DNA of 64,000 bases from Manis javanica (taxonomy: Eukaryota > Chordata > Mammalia > Pholidota > Manidae). Numbering within the stretch: position 1 is the first letter of the stretch; every line of letters starts with the position of its first letter. Of this stretch, positions 26,065-39,734 are shown piece after piece. The stretch is taken from contig NC_133167.1 of NCBI RefSeq assembly GCF_040802235.1, positions 11,462,501 through 11,526,500 of the forward strand, written 5' to 3'. The notes under the pieces are model-generated. The model did not search any database. It was not told the DNA's origin and worked only from the letters and a program-made list of their open reading frames with translations. Both the position numbers and the translations under genes were made by a program.

Positions 26065-26400
26065 TAAACATCTGTTGTGGCTTAAAGAGAGCTCCACAAA
26101 AAGATACATTGAGTCCTAACCCCCAGCACCTTTAAATGTGACGTTATATGAAAATAAGGCCTTTAATGTAATCAAGTTAAGATGAGGTGATACTGATTCA
26201 GAGGAAGTCCTGAATCCAACATGGCTCATCTGCTTGTAAGGGGAGAAGTGACACAGGCACACATGTGAAGAATGTTATATAAAGACAGAGGCTGAGATTG
26301 GAGTGCTGTGTTTACAAGCCAAGAAACACCTAGGATTGCAGCAATCACTGGAAGCTAGGAGAGGTGCAGTACATACACATACATGAACATGTGGCAGGTT
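26065..26400 (+). mobile_element. MaLR LTR (MLT1 type)
   Basis: TTGAGTCCTAACCCCCAGCACC, GTAATCAAGTTAAGATGAGG and AAGACAGAGGCTGAGATTGG are in MLT1 order. The 3' end with the usual polyadenylation region is missing. Confidence 0.85.
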
Positions 26401-28000
26401 TCAGGAGACCAACATTTTTTCCAGATCTCTAATTAATTTTCATAACTTCCTTTTAAGGTAGGGGAGTAAGCATTCATGTCATTGTATGATGTGACTTTAT
26501 AATAACTGGTCCAGTAAATATTTGAAGAACAGGTTTGCTTTCTATAGTTAACTTTTTTTTTAGTTGTTATCAGCTGTTTTCTAAGCAGGCCAATCACTTC
26601 AATGAAAAAATGCAAAGAAATACTAGAAAGTCACAATATACCATTACAGCATATATCAAACATTCCTATTGCCACATAATGTGCCAACATAGCTGCACCA
26701 TCAAGGTCCCTATTTATGTTATACTACCAGCCAAACTGTGAGAGAATAGACCATGAATTTTGTGATGAAGATCTTTCATTTCAAGACAAAGTCTATTTTT
26801 AGTCCAGTAGGAAAGATTTGTATCAGCTGTGTGTTGGACTCCTTAAACATTGAATGCATTAGCAGAGAGGAGAGATAACCTTTAAAAGTAAAAGACTTAG
26901 ATGATCTGACAGATGTAGGAAGACACAGAGTGATCCAGATGCCCCTACAGTGAAGTAAAAATATTTTAATGGAAGTACAATAATTGATCAAAGAGACACA
27001 TCAAGTCTCCTGGGTCCAGAGTGAGGCTATTCCAAGTCCTTAAATCTGTCATAAAGCTCTAATGGACACCAGGGGGACACTTCTGACAATTTATTTTAGT
27101 TTAAGTGAATTCCAGGACTTTAAATTACTAGTAGAACATAGTCACTTGCTACATTTGCTGGCATTTTCTGTTTTCGACTACTTCATGGATTAAATTTAAA
27201 TTTTCATCATTGCTAATCTCACGATGAGTAACAAATAACTGAAAAGCATGTAATTAAATAGTTCCACCTATAAGTAAATCTTATTTGCTGGAAGGGTCTG
27301 AACGTTATCACCCACACATATTCATAATCTTTGGTTCAAGTTCTTAAAATTCTCTCTCATTGCTTGTTCAAACACTAGCTCCAAATATCGTGCAGGTTTG
27401 TGCAAGTTCCATCTCTAACAAAAATAGTTTATATTACTTCTGTAATAGTGATGCTAATGCACGATATTAAGCAACCACAATTGTATGCAAATCTACTAGT
27501 GTTGGAATAGAATCTGGTGATTATGACAGATCCCTGTGAAATTTCTTAAGCGATAGCAAAACAAGCACGGAAAATAATGTTTCATTTGTTTTTTATTGTT
27601 GTTTTTGCCTTGTATAATATAAAGAAGCCTCTTCCAAATAGCCTGTTCAAATATGTAATGGTTTTGAATCTCACTACGACCGGTTTCTGGAATGAAGCTG
27701 CCATTGGCTTTATTCTGCCAGCTAAACAGGAGGGACCATGATTTTGAAAAAATGAAATGAGGATCCGAAAGGCCATTTGTTCAAGGCATTCTAGGTTTAA
27801 AAATACATTCTGCTAATATTGACTGATACTCCTCCAAATTTACCTTTTTTGAGTGTCCAACTTATTAATTTATTGGATACCTAAACAAGCTGAATATGTT
27901 GATAATTACGTCTTCCTCTGCAAAATCCATGACTAAATATAAAAATTTTGAAAACAAAAGGAGTCTAGAGAAAGTAAGGCTCCTCTGAAACCATTCAAAT
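26401..28000. other. No repeat recognised; possibly conserved noncoding sequence
   Basis: No gene. The stretch 27560-27790 (for example GCTGCCATTGGCTTTATTCT) has neither simple-sequence nor known repeat character. Confidence 0.35.
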
Positions 28001-28004
28001 GTTT

Positions 28005-30080
28005 ATAAACTTGTTTAAATTTATTTTTATTGAATTACAAATTTTGTATAAGAAAATTTGCCTATTTTAAACACTCAGTTTGATGCGTTTTAACAAATTT
28101 AAATAGTTTTATAATCACTCCCACAATACAGATATATTAGATTTACATCACCCCAGAAAGTTCCTTCAAACCCACTTGAAATCACTTTTGCCTCTTCACT
28201 CCCAAATGTTAGCAAACACTGTGTTTCCTATCACTAAAATACTGTCATTTATGTCACTTCATATACATTAAACCACAGATTATATCACATTTTGTGTTTG
28301 GCTTCTTTCGCTTAGAATTAAAATGGATCTTGCTACTTTATCCAATATGGACAACCTCTGTCTTTTTGTTGCAGTGTTTAGACTATTCACACTTACTGTA
28401 ATCACAAATATGATATCTGTGTTTCCTCTTTGTTCCATTCATTCCCTGTTATTTTATCCTCTGTCTCTGTGTTCTATACAAATGGATTATTTGTGATTTT
28501 ATCTCTGCTTCAGTTTTATCAACAATACCTCTTTCATTATTTTGTAGTTGCTTTAGGTTTACAATGGACATCTTTATCAGTCCATATTTAAATAGCATAA
28601 TGCCACATAATGGATGATAACACCTCTCAACAGTATGTTTCCATTTTCTCCTTCCCCTTCAACATGTTATCAAATACCTAACATGATGTCTTTATATTTG
28701 TTTTAAACAATCAATTATCTTTTCAAGCGATGAAAAGAATAAAGGGCAAAATATATTGTATTTATCTACATATTTACCATTACTCCCATTCTTCATTTCC
28801 TTTGTTACCTAAAGAATCTCTGGGCTCTTTTTAGTATTTCCTGCATTGCTCATCTGCTGGTGATGAATTCTCTTAGTTTGTGCTCTGAAATAATTTTTTT
28901 CCCCTGTATTTTTGGAATACATATTTTTCTAGGTATAGATTCTGACTTGACAGTTTTTTTAAGTCCTTTCTAAATGCTGTTATTTTTTTCTAGCTTCTAC
29001 AGTTCCTGATAAGAGATCAGCCATCCTTGTATCTTTGTTCTTTTCAGTATGTGTCTTATTTCTCTGACAAATTTTAAGATTTTCTCTTTTCCTGCAATAG
29101 GATTATTACAGGCCTTGCTGAGATTTTCTTTATATGTATTCTCCTTGGTGTTCACTGAGCTTATTGCTATCACAAGTGTTTCACGTTTTCATAAAACTGG
29201 AAAACTTTCAGCCATTATTTTTTTCAATTTTTTCCTTTTTTTGGTAAATCCTTCCTGCCCCTTTTTGGGTGCTCAAATTATTTATAATTTTGACCACTTG
29301 GTATTATTTCCCTACAGATTTTTAAGGCTTTTCTTTTTTTGCTATTGTTGTTTATCAGTTTGTTTTTAAATCCTTTTTATTTCTTTATTCTTTTGATGTT
29401 TTAATTTCTGTATGTCTTAAGTTCATTGATATTTTTTCTTCTGTAATGACTTCCATCAATCACATTCAATTTTTATTGTAAAAATACAATCACATTGTAT
29501 TTTTAATTTCAGATATTGTTTTATCAATCTCTAGGTGTTCTATTTGGGTCATTTGAAACTCTACTCCATTTCTCTTCATCAAATGTTTTTCTTTATATCC
29601 TTGATTATACTGATAGCATTTATAACTCTTTCAGGTTTCTTGATTATTAGTTTTCTATCATTTCAGTATCTATTTCTTTTCACTGAATTACTTCCAATTA
29701 TGGAACATATTTTCTTGATCCTATCATGTCTTTTAATTGCATTGTTGATTTCAAAAAAATTTTTGAAGAATGTTAGATTTTGTTCTGCTGCTTGATTAAA
29801 TAACTATTGCTCATTTAATCCTTGGAGGCTAACTTCAGTTACAGTTTCCGAGGAGGCTTTATTCTGGGACTACTTTAGCCCCACTACTAAGGCAAGATGC
29901 TGACGAGTATTTTACCTGATGTCCTGTATACTATGAGTAGTTTCCACTTTGCCTGGAAGGAACACCAAATATTTCCCGGTTTGTGTGAACTCTGACGGAG
30001 TGTTGGGGCTACTTCTCTTTGGCGGTTCTTTCAGCCTTTGATAGTGTTCTTCTCACACACGCTCAGATCACTTCTCAGAC
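28005..30080 (-). mobile_element. L1M LINE, antisense, internally deleted
   Basis: 28005-28345 reads as antisense L1M 3' UTR, with GTTTGGCTTCTTTCGCTTAG. It then jumps at about 28350 to the antisense of a far more 5' L1M part. That part includes TTGCTTTAGGTTTACAATGG, CTGGTGATGAATTCTCTTAG, TTTCAGCCATTATTTTTTTC and TTTGGGTCATTTGAAACTCT, and reaches the promoter-proximal region near 29990. The body between is missing, so this is one internally deleted copy or two adjacent ones. All frames are broken. Pyrimidine-rich ORFs (29049-29369, 29535-29795) are by-products. Confidence 0.82.
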
Positions 30081-31750
30081 AGACAAAGAGCAAGAGTTTC
30101 CTTTTCCCCTGTGGGCATCTCTTTCCTCTTGTGGCCCAGAAACTGTATTCAGGTTATAAGCTGAAAGAAGTGCCATTCTTACTGATTTTCCTACTCTGAG
30201 ATATCAAAATCTTGCATTGCCTTCTTTGTAATGTCTGAAAACTGTCATTTCATATATTTTATTTTGTTTTATATTTGCTTACGGAAGAAGAGCAATACCT
30301 GTAGCAGTTATTCCTTCATGGGCAGAAGTGGAAGTGCCCTATAATGCTTTAAAACAGAGATTCCAGAGATCCCAAAATGGAGAGCATAATAAAGAGAAAT
30401 TGAAAAAAAATAGCATATTTGGCATAGACACTAAGAAAATTTAGCAGAACAGGCTTCAAAGGCACACCTCCATGCTATTGTCCCTTGGTGCAGATGCTTA
30501 GTTCCATCTCACCATTGACCACAGTAACCCACCTACAAGAAAGTCAGTTCTCTGACAGTGCCTGTCTAGAGAACATGGTCGAGAAGCGAAACATTTTTAC
30601 AAGTGTCTGAGTAACAGATCATTTCTAGTAGGACACACAAAACTTATGTGCGAGAGTCCATGCATTTGGCCCTTAACCAGAGATTTTCAGTTCCTCAACC
30701 AAAGAGGCTTTCATCTTTTTTATTAATTTATAGCATATTTCATTTTCTGTGTTCCAAGCTCATGGCAAGTTAAAGAATGGAATTCCAGAAAGAGATTAGT
30801 AAGAAAAATCCTAAATGTAATGAAAACAACAGAAAACTACAAAAGCCTAAGAAAAACTCAAAACTCATTTTAATCTTGCTAATGTCTAATTCCAGAATTA
30901 AAAACAATTCTTATCATCATTTATTTAGGAACTCTATTGTATTAAGCACTCTAGGCACATTATAATTTATATTTTATTTATAGAGGTATAAAATTTATTT
31001 AATTTTTGAGAAAAATCACTGAAAACTATAACATCCTATTTAATAGATGAGAAAATAGATTCAGGGAAATTAAGTAACTGTACCTAATTCATATAGTTGA
31101 TAAATGGCAGCTCATGGTCAAGAAGCTATATCCCTTTGAGTATATAGTTTGTTTTTGAATCCTATATATTGGTTGATGTTTAAAATCAGTTTAGGTAATG
31201 TGCCCATAGTCATATATCTGGTACTTGCCACAGCAAGAATTTGAAACTCTGCTTACTTGATTATAAACTTGTTGCAAGTGATCATTAAATGACATCAACA
31301 TCTATCAGCTATGAAGACATCTGATCATCTATCCACAATAGAAGACTAGTAACAAATTATGCACTATAGTTCTAGCTACATTTCTAACATAACCTCAAAG
31401 GAAATTGTTTCAATAAATTCTTTTAATTTGATTCAGTTAGAAGCAATTATAATTCTCATTTTACCCCAAATATCCTCAGAAGCATATTAAAAACTAATCA
31501 TAAAAAAGTCAAATACCATGAGAGGAATTAAAATGAACATCAGCCAGAGTAAATTTGAATTTTAAAAGATCAAAGAGGTCTTTCAGCATTTGCAAATGTA
31601 TTCCAGTAACCGAAGTATTTCTTAGCTGATTTTTGGCTCCAACTACTTTTCATTTAGGTGTTTTTTTTTAAGAAGGTTAAAATTGTTGCTAGTTTAAATA
31701 TCACTAAATCGTTTTAAAACAGAAAAATTCCTCTGAAAATTAATTAACAA
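30081..31750. other. Unassigned sequence with one weak MIR
   Basis: At about 30920-31130, ATTAAGCACTCTAGGCACAT and AATAGATTCAGGGAAATTAA indicate an antisense MIR. No gene is visible. Confidence 0.5.
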
Positions 31751-31759
31751 GACACTACC

Positions 31760-32385
31760 ATGCTATCTATAAGAAATCCACTCTAGATTCAGATAGGTTA
31801 AAAGTAAAAGGACAGAGAAAGATACATGATGATGAAACTAATGAAAAGAAGGCTGGCAGACCTACGTCAATGTTAGACAAAGGAAGGTTCTAGACAAGAA
31901 AGGTGATTAGGGATACAGAGAGACATTACATGAGGAAAAACATTTCAATTCTCCAATAAGATGCATAATTCTAAATATGTATGTACCTAACAAAGGAGGA
32001 TCAAAACGCATGAGGTAAAGATAGAGTATCTATAATATAGGTGACCTTGATTTTGGTCATGAACAGAAGAAAAGTCTTAGAAATGGTCACAGTAAAGAGG
32101 GTCTAAAGGAGCCATGACTATTTTATGAAATGTGGGATACTGGATGGAGTCCTGGAACAGAAAAAGACATTATATGAAAACTAAGGAAATCTGAGTAAAG
32201 TATTGACTTTAGTGAATAATAACATATCAATATTGTGCATTAGTTGTGACAAATATATCATAATAATGTAAGATGTTAGTGATATGGGAACTGGAAAATG
32301 GGAACTCTCTATACTATCTCTATAGCTTTCCTACAAATCTAAAGCTGTACTAAAATTAAATGTTTAGTTTTTAAAAATCAGGATT
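31760..32385 (+). mobile_element. L1M LINE, sense, internally deleted
   Basis: 31790-32030 (GATAGGTTAAAAGTAAAAGG, GTATGTACCTAACAAAGGAG) reads as a central ORF2 part of L1M. 32100-32385 (TAGTGATATGGGAACTGG, GGAACTCTCTATACTATCTC) reads as the L1M 3' UTR. The C-terminal ORF2 region between them is missing. Confidence 0.75.
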
Positions 32386-35300
32386 GGAACTTCAAAGGAA
32401 ATGATTACGTCTACTTCACTAGATGCTGAAATAGCACCTTTCCTAAAATAGAGGCTAGTAGATGTTCAAACATCCAGTTAAAGTTATAATAACATGCAAT
32501 TATGTCTTTCTCCTGAAGGATTCATAAAAGCAAGAGCTGTGAAAAGAAGAACAAACATGCATCAACACCAATTTGAACAGAAAACATCCTCTGCAAGGAT
32601 CTCTGTGTGAGCAGCAGGTCATCAGGGCTTTGCTCTCCTTTCAAAGGGGCAAATATTCTTTAGGAAAAAGCGCAAGGGCAGTAAAAGCAGAAGGAGAAAA
32701 TTGAGTGTTTTTGGTGCTACTTTGATGAATGGGGTGCAAACCCCTAATAGGCTGTCTAAATAAATAATTCAATTTCCAAACCATAAAATTCTACGTTCAC
32801 AAACTCATAGGGTGCCTATAAAGCCTGTGCCTGTTTCATTTATAACTGCAGTTGTGTAAAGCTTAAGGATACTAAAGGAAAATTTTGTAAATTGATTTTT
32901 AAAGTAACAAACTTAGGCCTATCTCTTCATTTTATAAAAGTGCAAGGGAGGGTTTACTAATAACTGGACCTTAGGTACATGTGACAAGGATTTGGATTTT
33001 AAAAATGTATTCATATTTTCTGAAACACATCCAATTGTTGAAAAAGGACTCACACCGATAATTACTAGCATGATAGATATTAAAATTAGACACTTTTACC
33101 TATAAAAAAGAATTTATTTCTACTGAATTTTCATGTTCTGTCACTAAGGGCCATGGAGGTTTATAGTCCGGCCCAAAGTTTCAGGCCATACATATATGCA
33201 TCTGTCTAGTTTGGCTTCATCCAGTTCCCTTTTAAAGAGAGATAAAAAGAGAAAGAAAGAAATCATACACAAAGCTGAATATTTTCATATTGTAGAATAT
33301 TTGTAGTTTCTTTTGTCTCAAAGTGCTAGCCTGTCATATGCTAATAAGAAAGTGTTTGACTCAGAATAGCTGCTTAAAATGAATCATTGTAAACTCTTTG
33401 CCTTTGGTGGGGGACATTTAGAGTACTTTTTTCAAATGCCAGTAAAAACAAAAAAGTCATTTTATATTTCTGGCAAACAGATATGGAGGTACTAAAATAG
33501 CCACAGAAGCTAAAACAGTGTATTGTAAAAGCTTCAAACAATATTTTCTTTACTATTTTTTAAAGGAAAATAAAATCCTTTCTGGGAAACTTTAACAATG
33601 AGAAAAGATATTCGAGCAGTTTTGATAGGTTTATTAAGAAATGATTAAACAACTGCTGAACCTACTTAAGTTAGCAAGTCCTGGTGTAACTCCAGGGGAA
33701 AAATGTGTTCCCAGCCCAGGGCAAATTACCTTTGAAACCAAAATCAGTCAAAGGGAGAAATAAAGTGGGAGAAACCCATTTATTGCTAAAAAGCCATCTT
33801 CCAATTTCTGCTTGCCTGTATCTCTCAAGACCCAACTGCAAAAAGGGACCCCACCTAACCTCTCTGGTCCAGATAAGCCCTCCCTCACCCTTGTAATTAC
33901 CTATTGATAGGGAGATGACTACTTCTTGCCACCCCTTGGAAACACCTATTTATATGGAGATGTATTAAGGCCAATCATGAGATTCTGGAAATATTGGAAT
34001 TTTATCCACACCTGGCATTTGGCTTTACTGCAAGGAACTTGAGTTTTATTGTAAGAGTTGAGCAAAATAGGCTTCAGATATTAGAAGTGGCAGACACAGT
34101 CCTTTTTAGATGATAATGGATGGATCATAAACATTAACTTGAAAAATCAAACCAGTTCCTTTGCTGTTTTTTCCCCCTGGCAGGCTTTTATTTCCATTTT
34201 AGGTTTTATCATTTCCTTGTGACACTTACCTGACTGTATTACCTACATATCATAATCCATATAGGTATACTCTTTAAATACTACCCTAGGCAACATTGCT
34301 TTGTTATACCTTTGAGAAATTTTTCTTAAAAATGCATGTATTCCATCATATTATACTTTTATACATGCATGTTTTGGTGTGTATGCATATAGATGTGTGT
34401 ATATATCTATGTGTGTGTGTACTATCTTAACCTTTCAGCCATTGAAAGCTCTCAGGGCCATATATATTGTATGTTCTTTTGCATCTTCTTATTATATTTT
34501 AATACTTGTATTGTACTTTCTTAGCCAATAGGTAGTACAATACCATGCATGCTCTCTACTACTATCATCCTGATTATGGTAACCATATAATTACCATATA
34601 TTATATATACATATATTTTTGGGAGGAGATTTCCACTGAACTACTCATGCCGCCATCTTCCCATGATCCTCTCCCTGTATTTTTAACATATTTGTTAAAA
34701 CACATAATTATACTCTTTTAGTACAGGTGATTTAATGTATGACCACTAAACCTTGATAAGCTTAAATACAAATAACTGTGGATAAATTTTAGAGGGTGGG
34801 CAGTGGAAGAGGAAATTTCTGTGCTGAAGGAAATGTGTGCTATTTTGCTTTGAGCAGTGGTTATAAAGCTTATTACACAATATACTTAAAATATGAGTAA
34901 AAAATAAATAACATACAAAAACCAAATAATGCTGAAATTATTAGAAAACTCAAGATTAATGGAATTCATTATTCAGAGTTCCACAAATAGGGTAGCTGGG
35001 ATTACTGAGGACAAATTGCAGGGAAATTAATTGGAAGAAACTATGGACAAGGTGTGTTATGACCACTGAAGGTCTGAAGAGAATAAAAGAGCACTATTAA
35101 TGTAAAATTAATGAAAATGAATTTACACAGAGAATATGTAATACGTCCTGCATGACCAGGAGCCATCCAGTTCATCACCTAAAGGAATTTCGGTTCCTTG
35201 GGATTTGATTTGGCAGCCAATAAATACATACAATCTAATAATAAAGTACTTGGTGGTATCAGGTTAAGGCTTTAGATACTTTTGAAGGTTTCAAATAAAT

Positions 35301-36080
35301 ATTCACTAATGTAAGAGTCAGTGAATTCACAAATGAATACTCCCACCAGATGAGAGGGATAAACCAACAGACAATGGACACCATACCTTACATCATGAAT
35401 TAATTATACTCTAAGCACTACTAAAGAAAACCAAATAAGATCACTGATATTGAGATGAGTTTTGTTTTTTACAATCCAACAACTCTTATTAATTAATGAT
35501 GCTGGTAAGTTGGTCAACTGTCCTAAGAACTGGGAAAGGAAATTTCTGCCTTTCGCTTTCTTATGGCTAAAATACAAGAGGTTAATTTATAATGGGAATA
35601 GGGCTTCCTCCCTGTTGGCATTGTGTTACCTATGATCCCATGCTGTGAGTGATTTAAGAAAAAACACTGGCAATGGAATCTCTTTCTGTATATATGTCAT
35701 TTAGTGGCCATAGAATAGCTTATAAGGGGAGCAAAAACGCTGTAATTGGCAAAGTGACCGTGATTAAAATTTTATGCCTACGTGGCCCAAGTGTCATAGA
35801 CTATAGTCAAATTGGTGGTGGGCAGGGGGGGGAATTCGTATTTCAAACTCTAGTTTAAATATTTGCATTGACTGAGTTCAGTTTAGTATTCATCATGCTG
35901 CTGTTTATTCTGCACAATCACCTAGGAAAAATTCTTCTGTTATATAAATAGAATTGCTTCCTTGTGCATGAGTTTATTTTCAGTCATTCCAGAAAATTCT
36001 GAATATAAGGTCTGGTTATCCTAAAAAGAGCATGAATGCTACATGGTGAGACTAGGGTTTTCCACTTATTTTTACTTTAA
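32386..36080. other. No gene; possible LTR-like piece
   Basis: Around 33690-34010, text such as GAAACCCATTTATTGCTAAA and ATTAAGGCCAATCATGAGAT has the layout of an ERV LTR, but I cannot name it. At 34350-34430 there is a mixed TGTA/TATA simple sequence. The rest is AT-rich and unassigned. Confidence 0.35.
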
Positions 36081-36150
36081 AAAGGAAAAGAGGAAGGGAG
36101 TGAGAGAGGGGAAGGGAAGGGAAGGGGGAGAGGAGGGAAGGGAGAAGGGT
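36081..36150 (+). repeat. Polypurine (GA-rich) tract
   Basis: AAAGGAAAAGAGGAAGGGAG continues as GGGAAGGGAAGGGG-type units, with purines on one strand almost throughout. Low-complexity sequence. Confidence 0.9.
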
Positions 36151-37180
36151 CAGTATACAGAGAATGTTTATCTTCTGAAAGCTCTCAAAGATACTTAGAA
36201 GCAAGAGGCCCTATGATCTGATTGTATTTAACAAATTTGTCTGGGAGAATAAGCAGGGAGACAGGCCTGGGAATGCAGATTACTCAGTCCCAGGACACAG
36301 ACTGGCTATACCCAAAGCAGGGGGGGTCCCCCCTCTCTCAGTAAGGGTGACTTTGGGATTGCCCATTTCTACCACCCATGGGCAGGTAATCACATTCACC
36401 AGATTAGTTTTCCTTCTTTTCATTTTTTCAATATGCCCTTTAACTTTAAAAAGCCTCAGGGTACAAATACAATAAACTCATTCATTAAAATATGTAGTTG
36501 GACTGATAGCAACAGAATATAGTATATTTCATACCGCCTCTTCATCTTGGCAGAGCAATTAATAAGGCAGGTTTTGTTTTATGTCCTGAAGATTAATAAG
36601 CTGAGGCTGTAACAGTATAATACTCAGACATGGTTTGCATTAAAAATTGTTTACTTCTATATCCGCAGAAGTATACATTGGCTGCCTCAAATCTACTTCA
36701 AAAAGTAGGTAGAGGAGATGTGAACAAATAACAAAATAAACAGCATAAACTTCTAAACAGCATAAACCAGGAGATGATTTTTAGGGATACAAGTCAATCC
36801 ACTGTCTTAAAAGAGTAAAGGGCATAGACATCTCTTCTGGAAGCCAAGAATTCAACCACATCCGAGTCTTAGTGTCAATGTTGCTTCAAGAGCATCTGTG
36901 GGTATGTGGGAACTAAGCAGTTAAAAGTAGAAGCGACAGACACCGTGTGACATAGAACATTAATCTCTGGCTTTGATTCTTGCACCCTGAGCTGATGGAA
37001 ATGTGCATGACCTGGAGATGTACAGGTCACTTGGTGTCAGGACCTGCCTTCCCCATGCTCATCAGCCTCGGCCGAGAGCAGACTCTGCTACAAGACAAAA
37101 TTACGGTCAGAGACAGGATTTATTAACCCAAAGAGACGACTGAGACAGAGAAATGGCTGACACTCCTTTGTGATCTTACA
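36151..37180. other. No recognisable gene or repeat
   Basis: Contains a run of G followed by a run of C that can fold on itself at about 36322-36336, and an everted pair of AGGTCA half sites at 37008-37029. Confidence 0.4.
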
Positions 37181-37184
37181 ATAC

Positions 37185-37360
37185 TTTAAAGTCCTTCACT
37201 TGCACTATCGTATAAACTGCCTGTGTTAATATGATGGTCTTCTATACATGACGGCCTGAGGCTCAGAGAGCTAAAGGACTGGTCCACAATAGCGAAGACA
37301 GCAGATGATGGGATCAGACTCAGAATTTGGGCTTTCTGACTTTAAATTTTACATTCTTTC
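37185..37360 (-). repeat. MIR SINE, antisense
   Basis: GGCCTGAGGCTCAGAGAGCT followed by GATGGGATCAGACTCAGAAT is the antisense MIR pattern. Confidence 0.65.
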
Positions 37361-37794
37361 AACTACCCAAATAAATCTGTCCAAAAACTGAGAAAATGCA
37401 AACGCAGTTTCTGAAACTGATCTTCACGAGATTCCAATGCCTTAGCCTTATATTATTTTATCACATCAATGTCTTTGCTCCACAATGCATAGGAACATGC
37501 TGTGTGAACACACCAGCTGCCTTGATCAGAAAAGAAGGAATATGTTCCTGAGAAGAGGGAATGTAAATTGTCCAAAGTGGAAAGACACGAATAGGAAATG
37601 CAAAAAAGAGGAATGTGGAAAACGGACAGGGCAACAGATGTGCAGAGAGGGTAAGACTCCAGCTGGGGCTAGATGGGGAGCAAAGACCCCTCAGTGCCTG
37701 TAGTGAAAGAGAAAGAAGCCCCTGTGTACATACCAGAGATGGGGCAGGGGATTCAGATCATGTGAATCTCCAAAGGGGTGAATACAAGAAGGGC

Positions 37795-37990
37795 GGGTCT
37801 TGCATCACACCTGGAGTTAGAATCCCATCTCAACCATCCCCCACCTGTGTGACCGCAGGCAAATCACTTGCCTCCTCTGGGCCTGTTTCCTCACTGGTAC
37901 ACCGGGATGTAATAACAGCATCTGATTCACCTAAGACATGACTCCTGCGAGAAATTAAGTATGAAGTGATTTTCATAAAGCACAGTGTGT
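37795..37990 (+). repeat. MIR SINE
   Basis: ACCTGTGTGACCGCAGGCAA, then CCTCTGGGCCTGTTTCCTCA and GGATGTAATAACAGCATCTG form a well-preserved sense MIR. Confidence 0.9.
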
Positions 37991-38359
37991 GCAGGAGATG
38001 CAAGCTGCTGCTACTGATAGGTATAGACGATACTGGGTACCTCACGTTATTTCAGATGAAAGCAATACATTTGTGTTATCCATGGTCAGCCAGGATATAC
38101 ATTTCAGGGTCCATATTTCAAACTTTAACAGGAGTTTATTAAATAACCAGCCACATAGATAAGTAAATAAAACTTGTTATAAAAATGTGTTACTCATGAA
38201 GCAACCGAATCCATCGGGAGCAGTATGCAAAGTATAAATCCTCATTCTAATCATTTTCTTATATCTGTAATTTTGTATTGCTCTCCATGTGTCCATTTCC
38301 AATTTGCTTTCTGAGTTACTCAGAAAGCTGTTAAATCAGAATTATTGGAATGACACGCA

Positions 38360-38811
38360 AGCAAGGATAACTAGAAGCCTTGCAAATGGCCAACAAACAC
38401 ATGAAATGGTGGTTCACATCACTGATCTTCAGGGAGATGCAAACCAAAACCACAGTGAGATGTCGCCTTACACCTGTTAGAACGGCTTCCATAAAAAAAG
38501 GCAAGGAAATTCAAGCATTGGTGAGAATGTGCAGAAAAGGGACCCCTTGTGCACTGTTAGGTGGGAATGGAAATTGTTACAGCCACTGTGCAAAACAGTA
38601 TGATGCTTCCTCCAACAATTAAAAATAGATTGTCCACACCTATTACCAGCAATCTCTCTTCCAGGCATATAACCAAAGGGATACCTGTTCTCCCATGTTC
38701 ATGCAGCATTATTCATGAGAGTGACGATATGGAAACAACTGTGCCTGTCAACAGATAATGGACAGAGAAGCTCTATCTATCATCTATCTATCTATCATCT
38801 ATCTATCTATC

Positions 38812-38862
<51 letters not shown>

Positions 38863-38896
38863 ATCTATCTATCTATCATCTATCTATCTATCTATC

Positions 38897-38945
<49 letters not shown>

Positions 38946-39110
38946 GTGATGGATGTGTAATTAACAAGGTGGGAGAAATCTTTCTGCAATATATATGTGT
39001 ATCAATTCATCATAATGTGTACTTTAAGTATCTTATGATTTTGTCAATCATACCTCCACAAAACTGACCAAAAAATCCCTATTTAACCTGAAAAAAAAAA
39101 AAAGACAATA
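38360..39110 (+). mobile_element. L1M 3' end with an inserted TATC microsatellite
   Basis: 38385-38760 matches the C-terminal end of L1 ORF2: GGCCAACAAACACATGAAAT, AGATGTCGCCTTACACCTGT, AGGTGGGAATGGAAATTG and CCTGTCAACAGATAATGGAC. The TATC array follows. After it, 38950-39090 reads as an L1M 3' terminus (TGATTTTGTCAATCATACCT) ending in an A13 tail. ORF2 is disrupted. Confidence 0.85.
38774..38945. repeat. (TATC)n microsatellite
   Basis: About 170 bases of TATC units, regularly interrupted by a CATC unit. It sits exactly at the ORF2-to-3' UTR passage of an L1, and the translated Ile-Tyr-Leu-Ser repeats are artefacts. The final block of about 15 pure units is likely to be variable. Confidence 0.98.
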
Positions 39111-39734
39111 ACTAGGAATTAATGGAATTTGGGGGATTGCCTAGTCAAGAAATAAGGCAAATAAGACCAGTCAGATACAGCATCTAACTTAGATGCTGGG
39201 AAAATGTTTTTAAATGAAATCCCTTATCCTGAGCTGTGTTCTGAACAGATGAATTGGCCAGTTACTGGTTTCCAGATCAAAGGGTGTTAGTATGCTCGCA
39301 ATCTGATAGGACAAGAAATACTTTAACAGACAGGACTATGAAATGTAGATTGCCAAACCTTCAGTGTATTCACCCTAATTAACATGCCCATTTAACATGC
39401 TAATCAATTCAAGGGCAGAAGGCATATTTTATTTATCTTTATGCACCAATGCCTAGCATGGACTTATTGTGAGACTCAACAGGACAAGCTGATCTAACTG
39501 TAACTCACATTACATCGCAGTTTAAGGACTACTGACTCCCGCAAACCAAATACACTCACTCCAATGCTATGTGCAGGCATTCAGACCTAACAAATTATGT
39601 CTTTACAGTTAGCACTTTTCCAAAGCTTGTGGTTAAGGTAAGGGAGAGGTTTGTAATGCCAGCAGCTTCACAAGGAGAACTTCCCCAGAGATGATCCCCT
39701 TTGGCTGGTCTTGCCATTATTCAGTGCAGTGGGT
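39111..39734. other. Unassigned sequence with a short L2 tail
   Basis: About 39410-39480, AAGGGCAGAAGGCATATTTT and CCAATGCCTAGCATGGACTT resemble the L2 3' end on the plus strand. Nothing else is recognised. Confidence 0.4.

Noticed and set aside
36322..36336. G-run/C-run hairpin as a terminator
   Set aside because: Intrinsic terminators of this kind do not apply to nuclear DNA of a mammal, and no transcript is suggested.
38715..38960. Ile-Tyr-Leu-Ser repeat ORFs, and the thought of a CRISPR-like array
   Set aside because: The unit is four bases with no spacers, so it is a TATC microsatellite in a mammalian genome.
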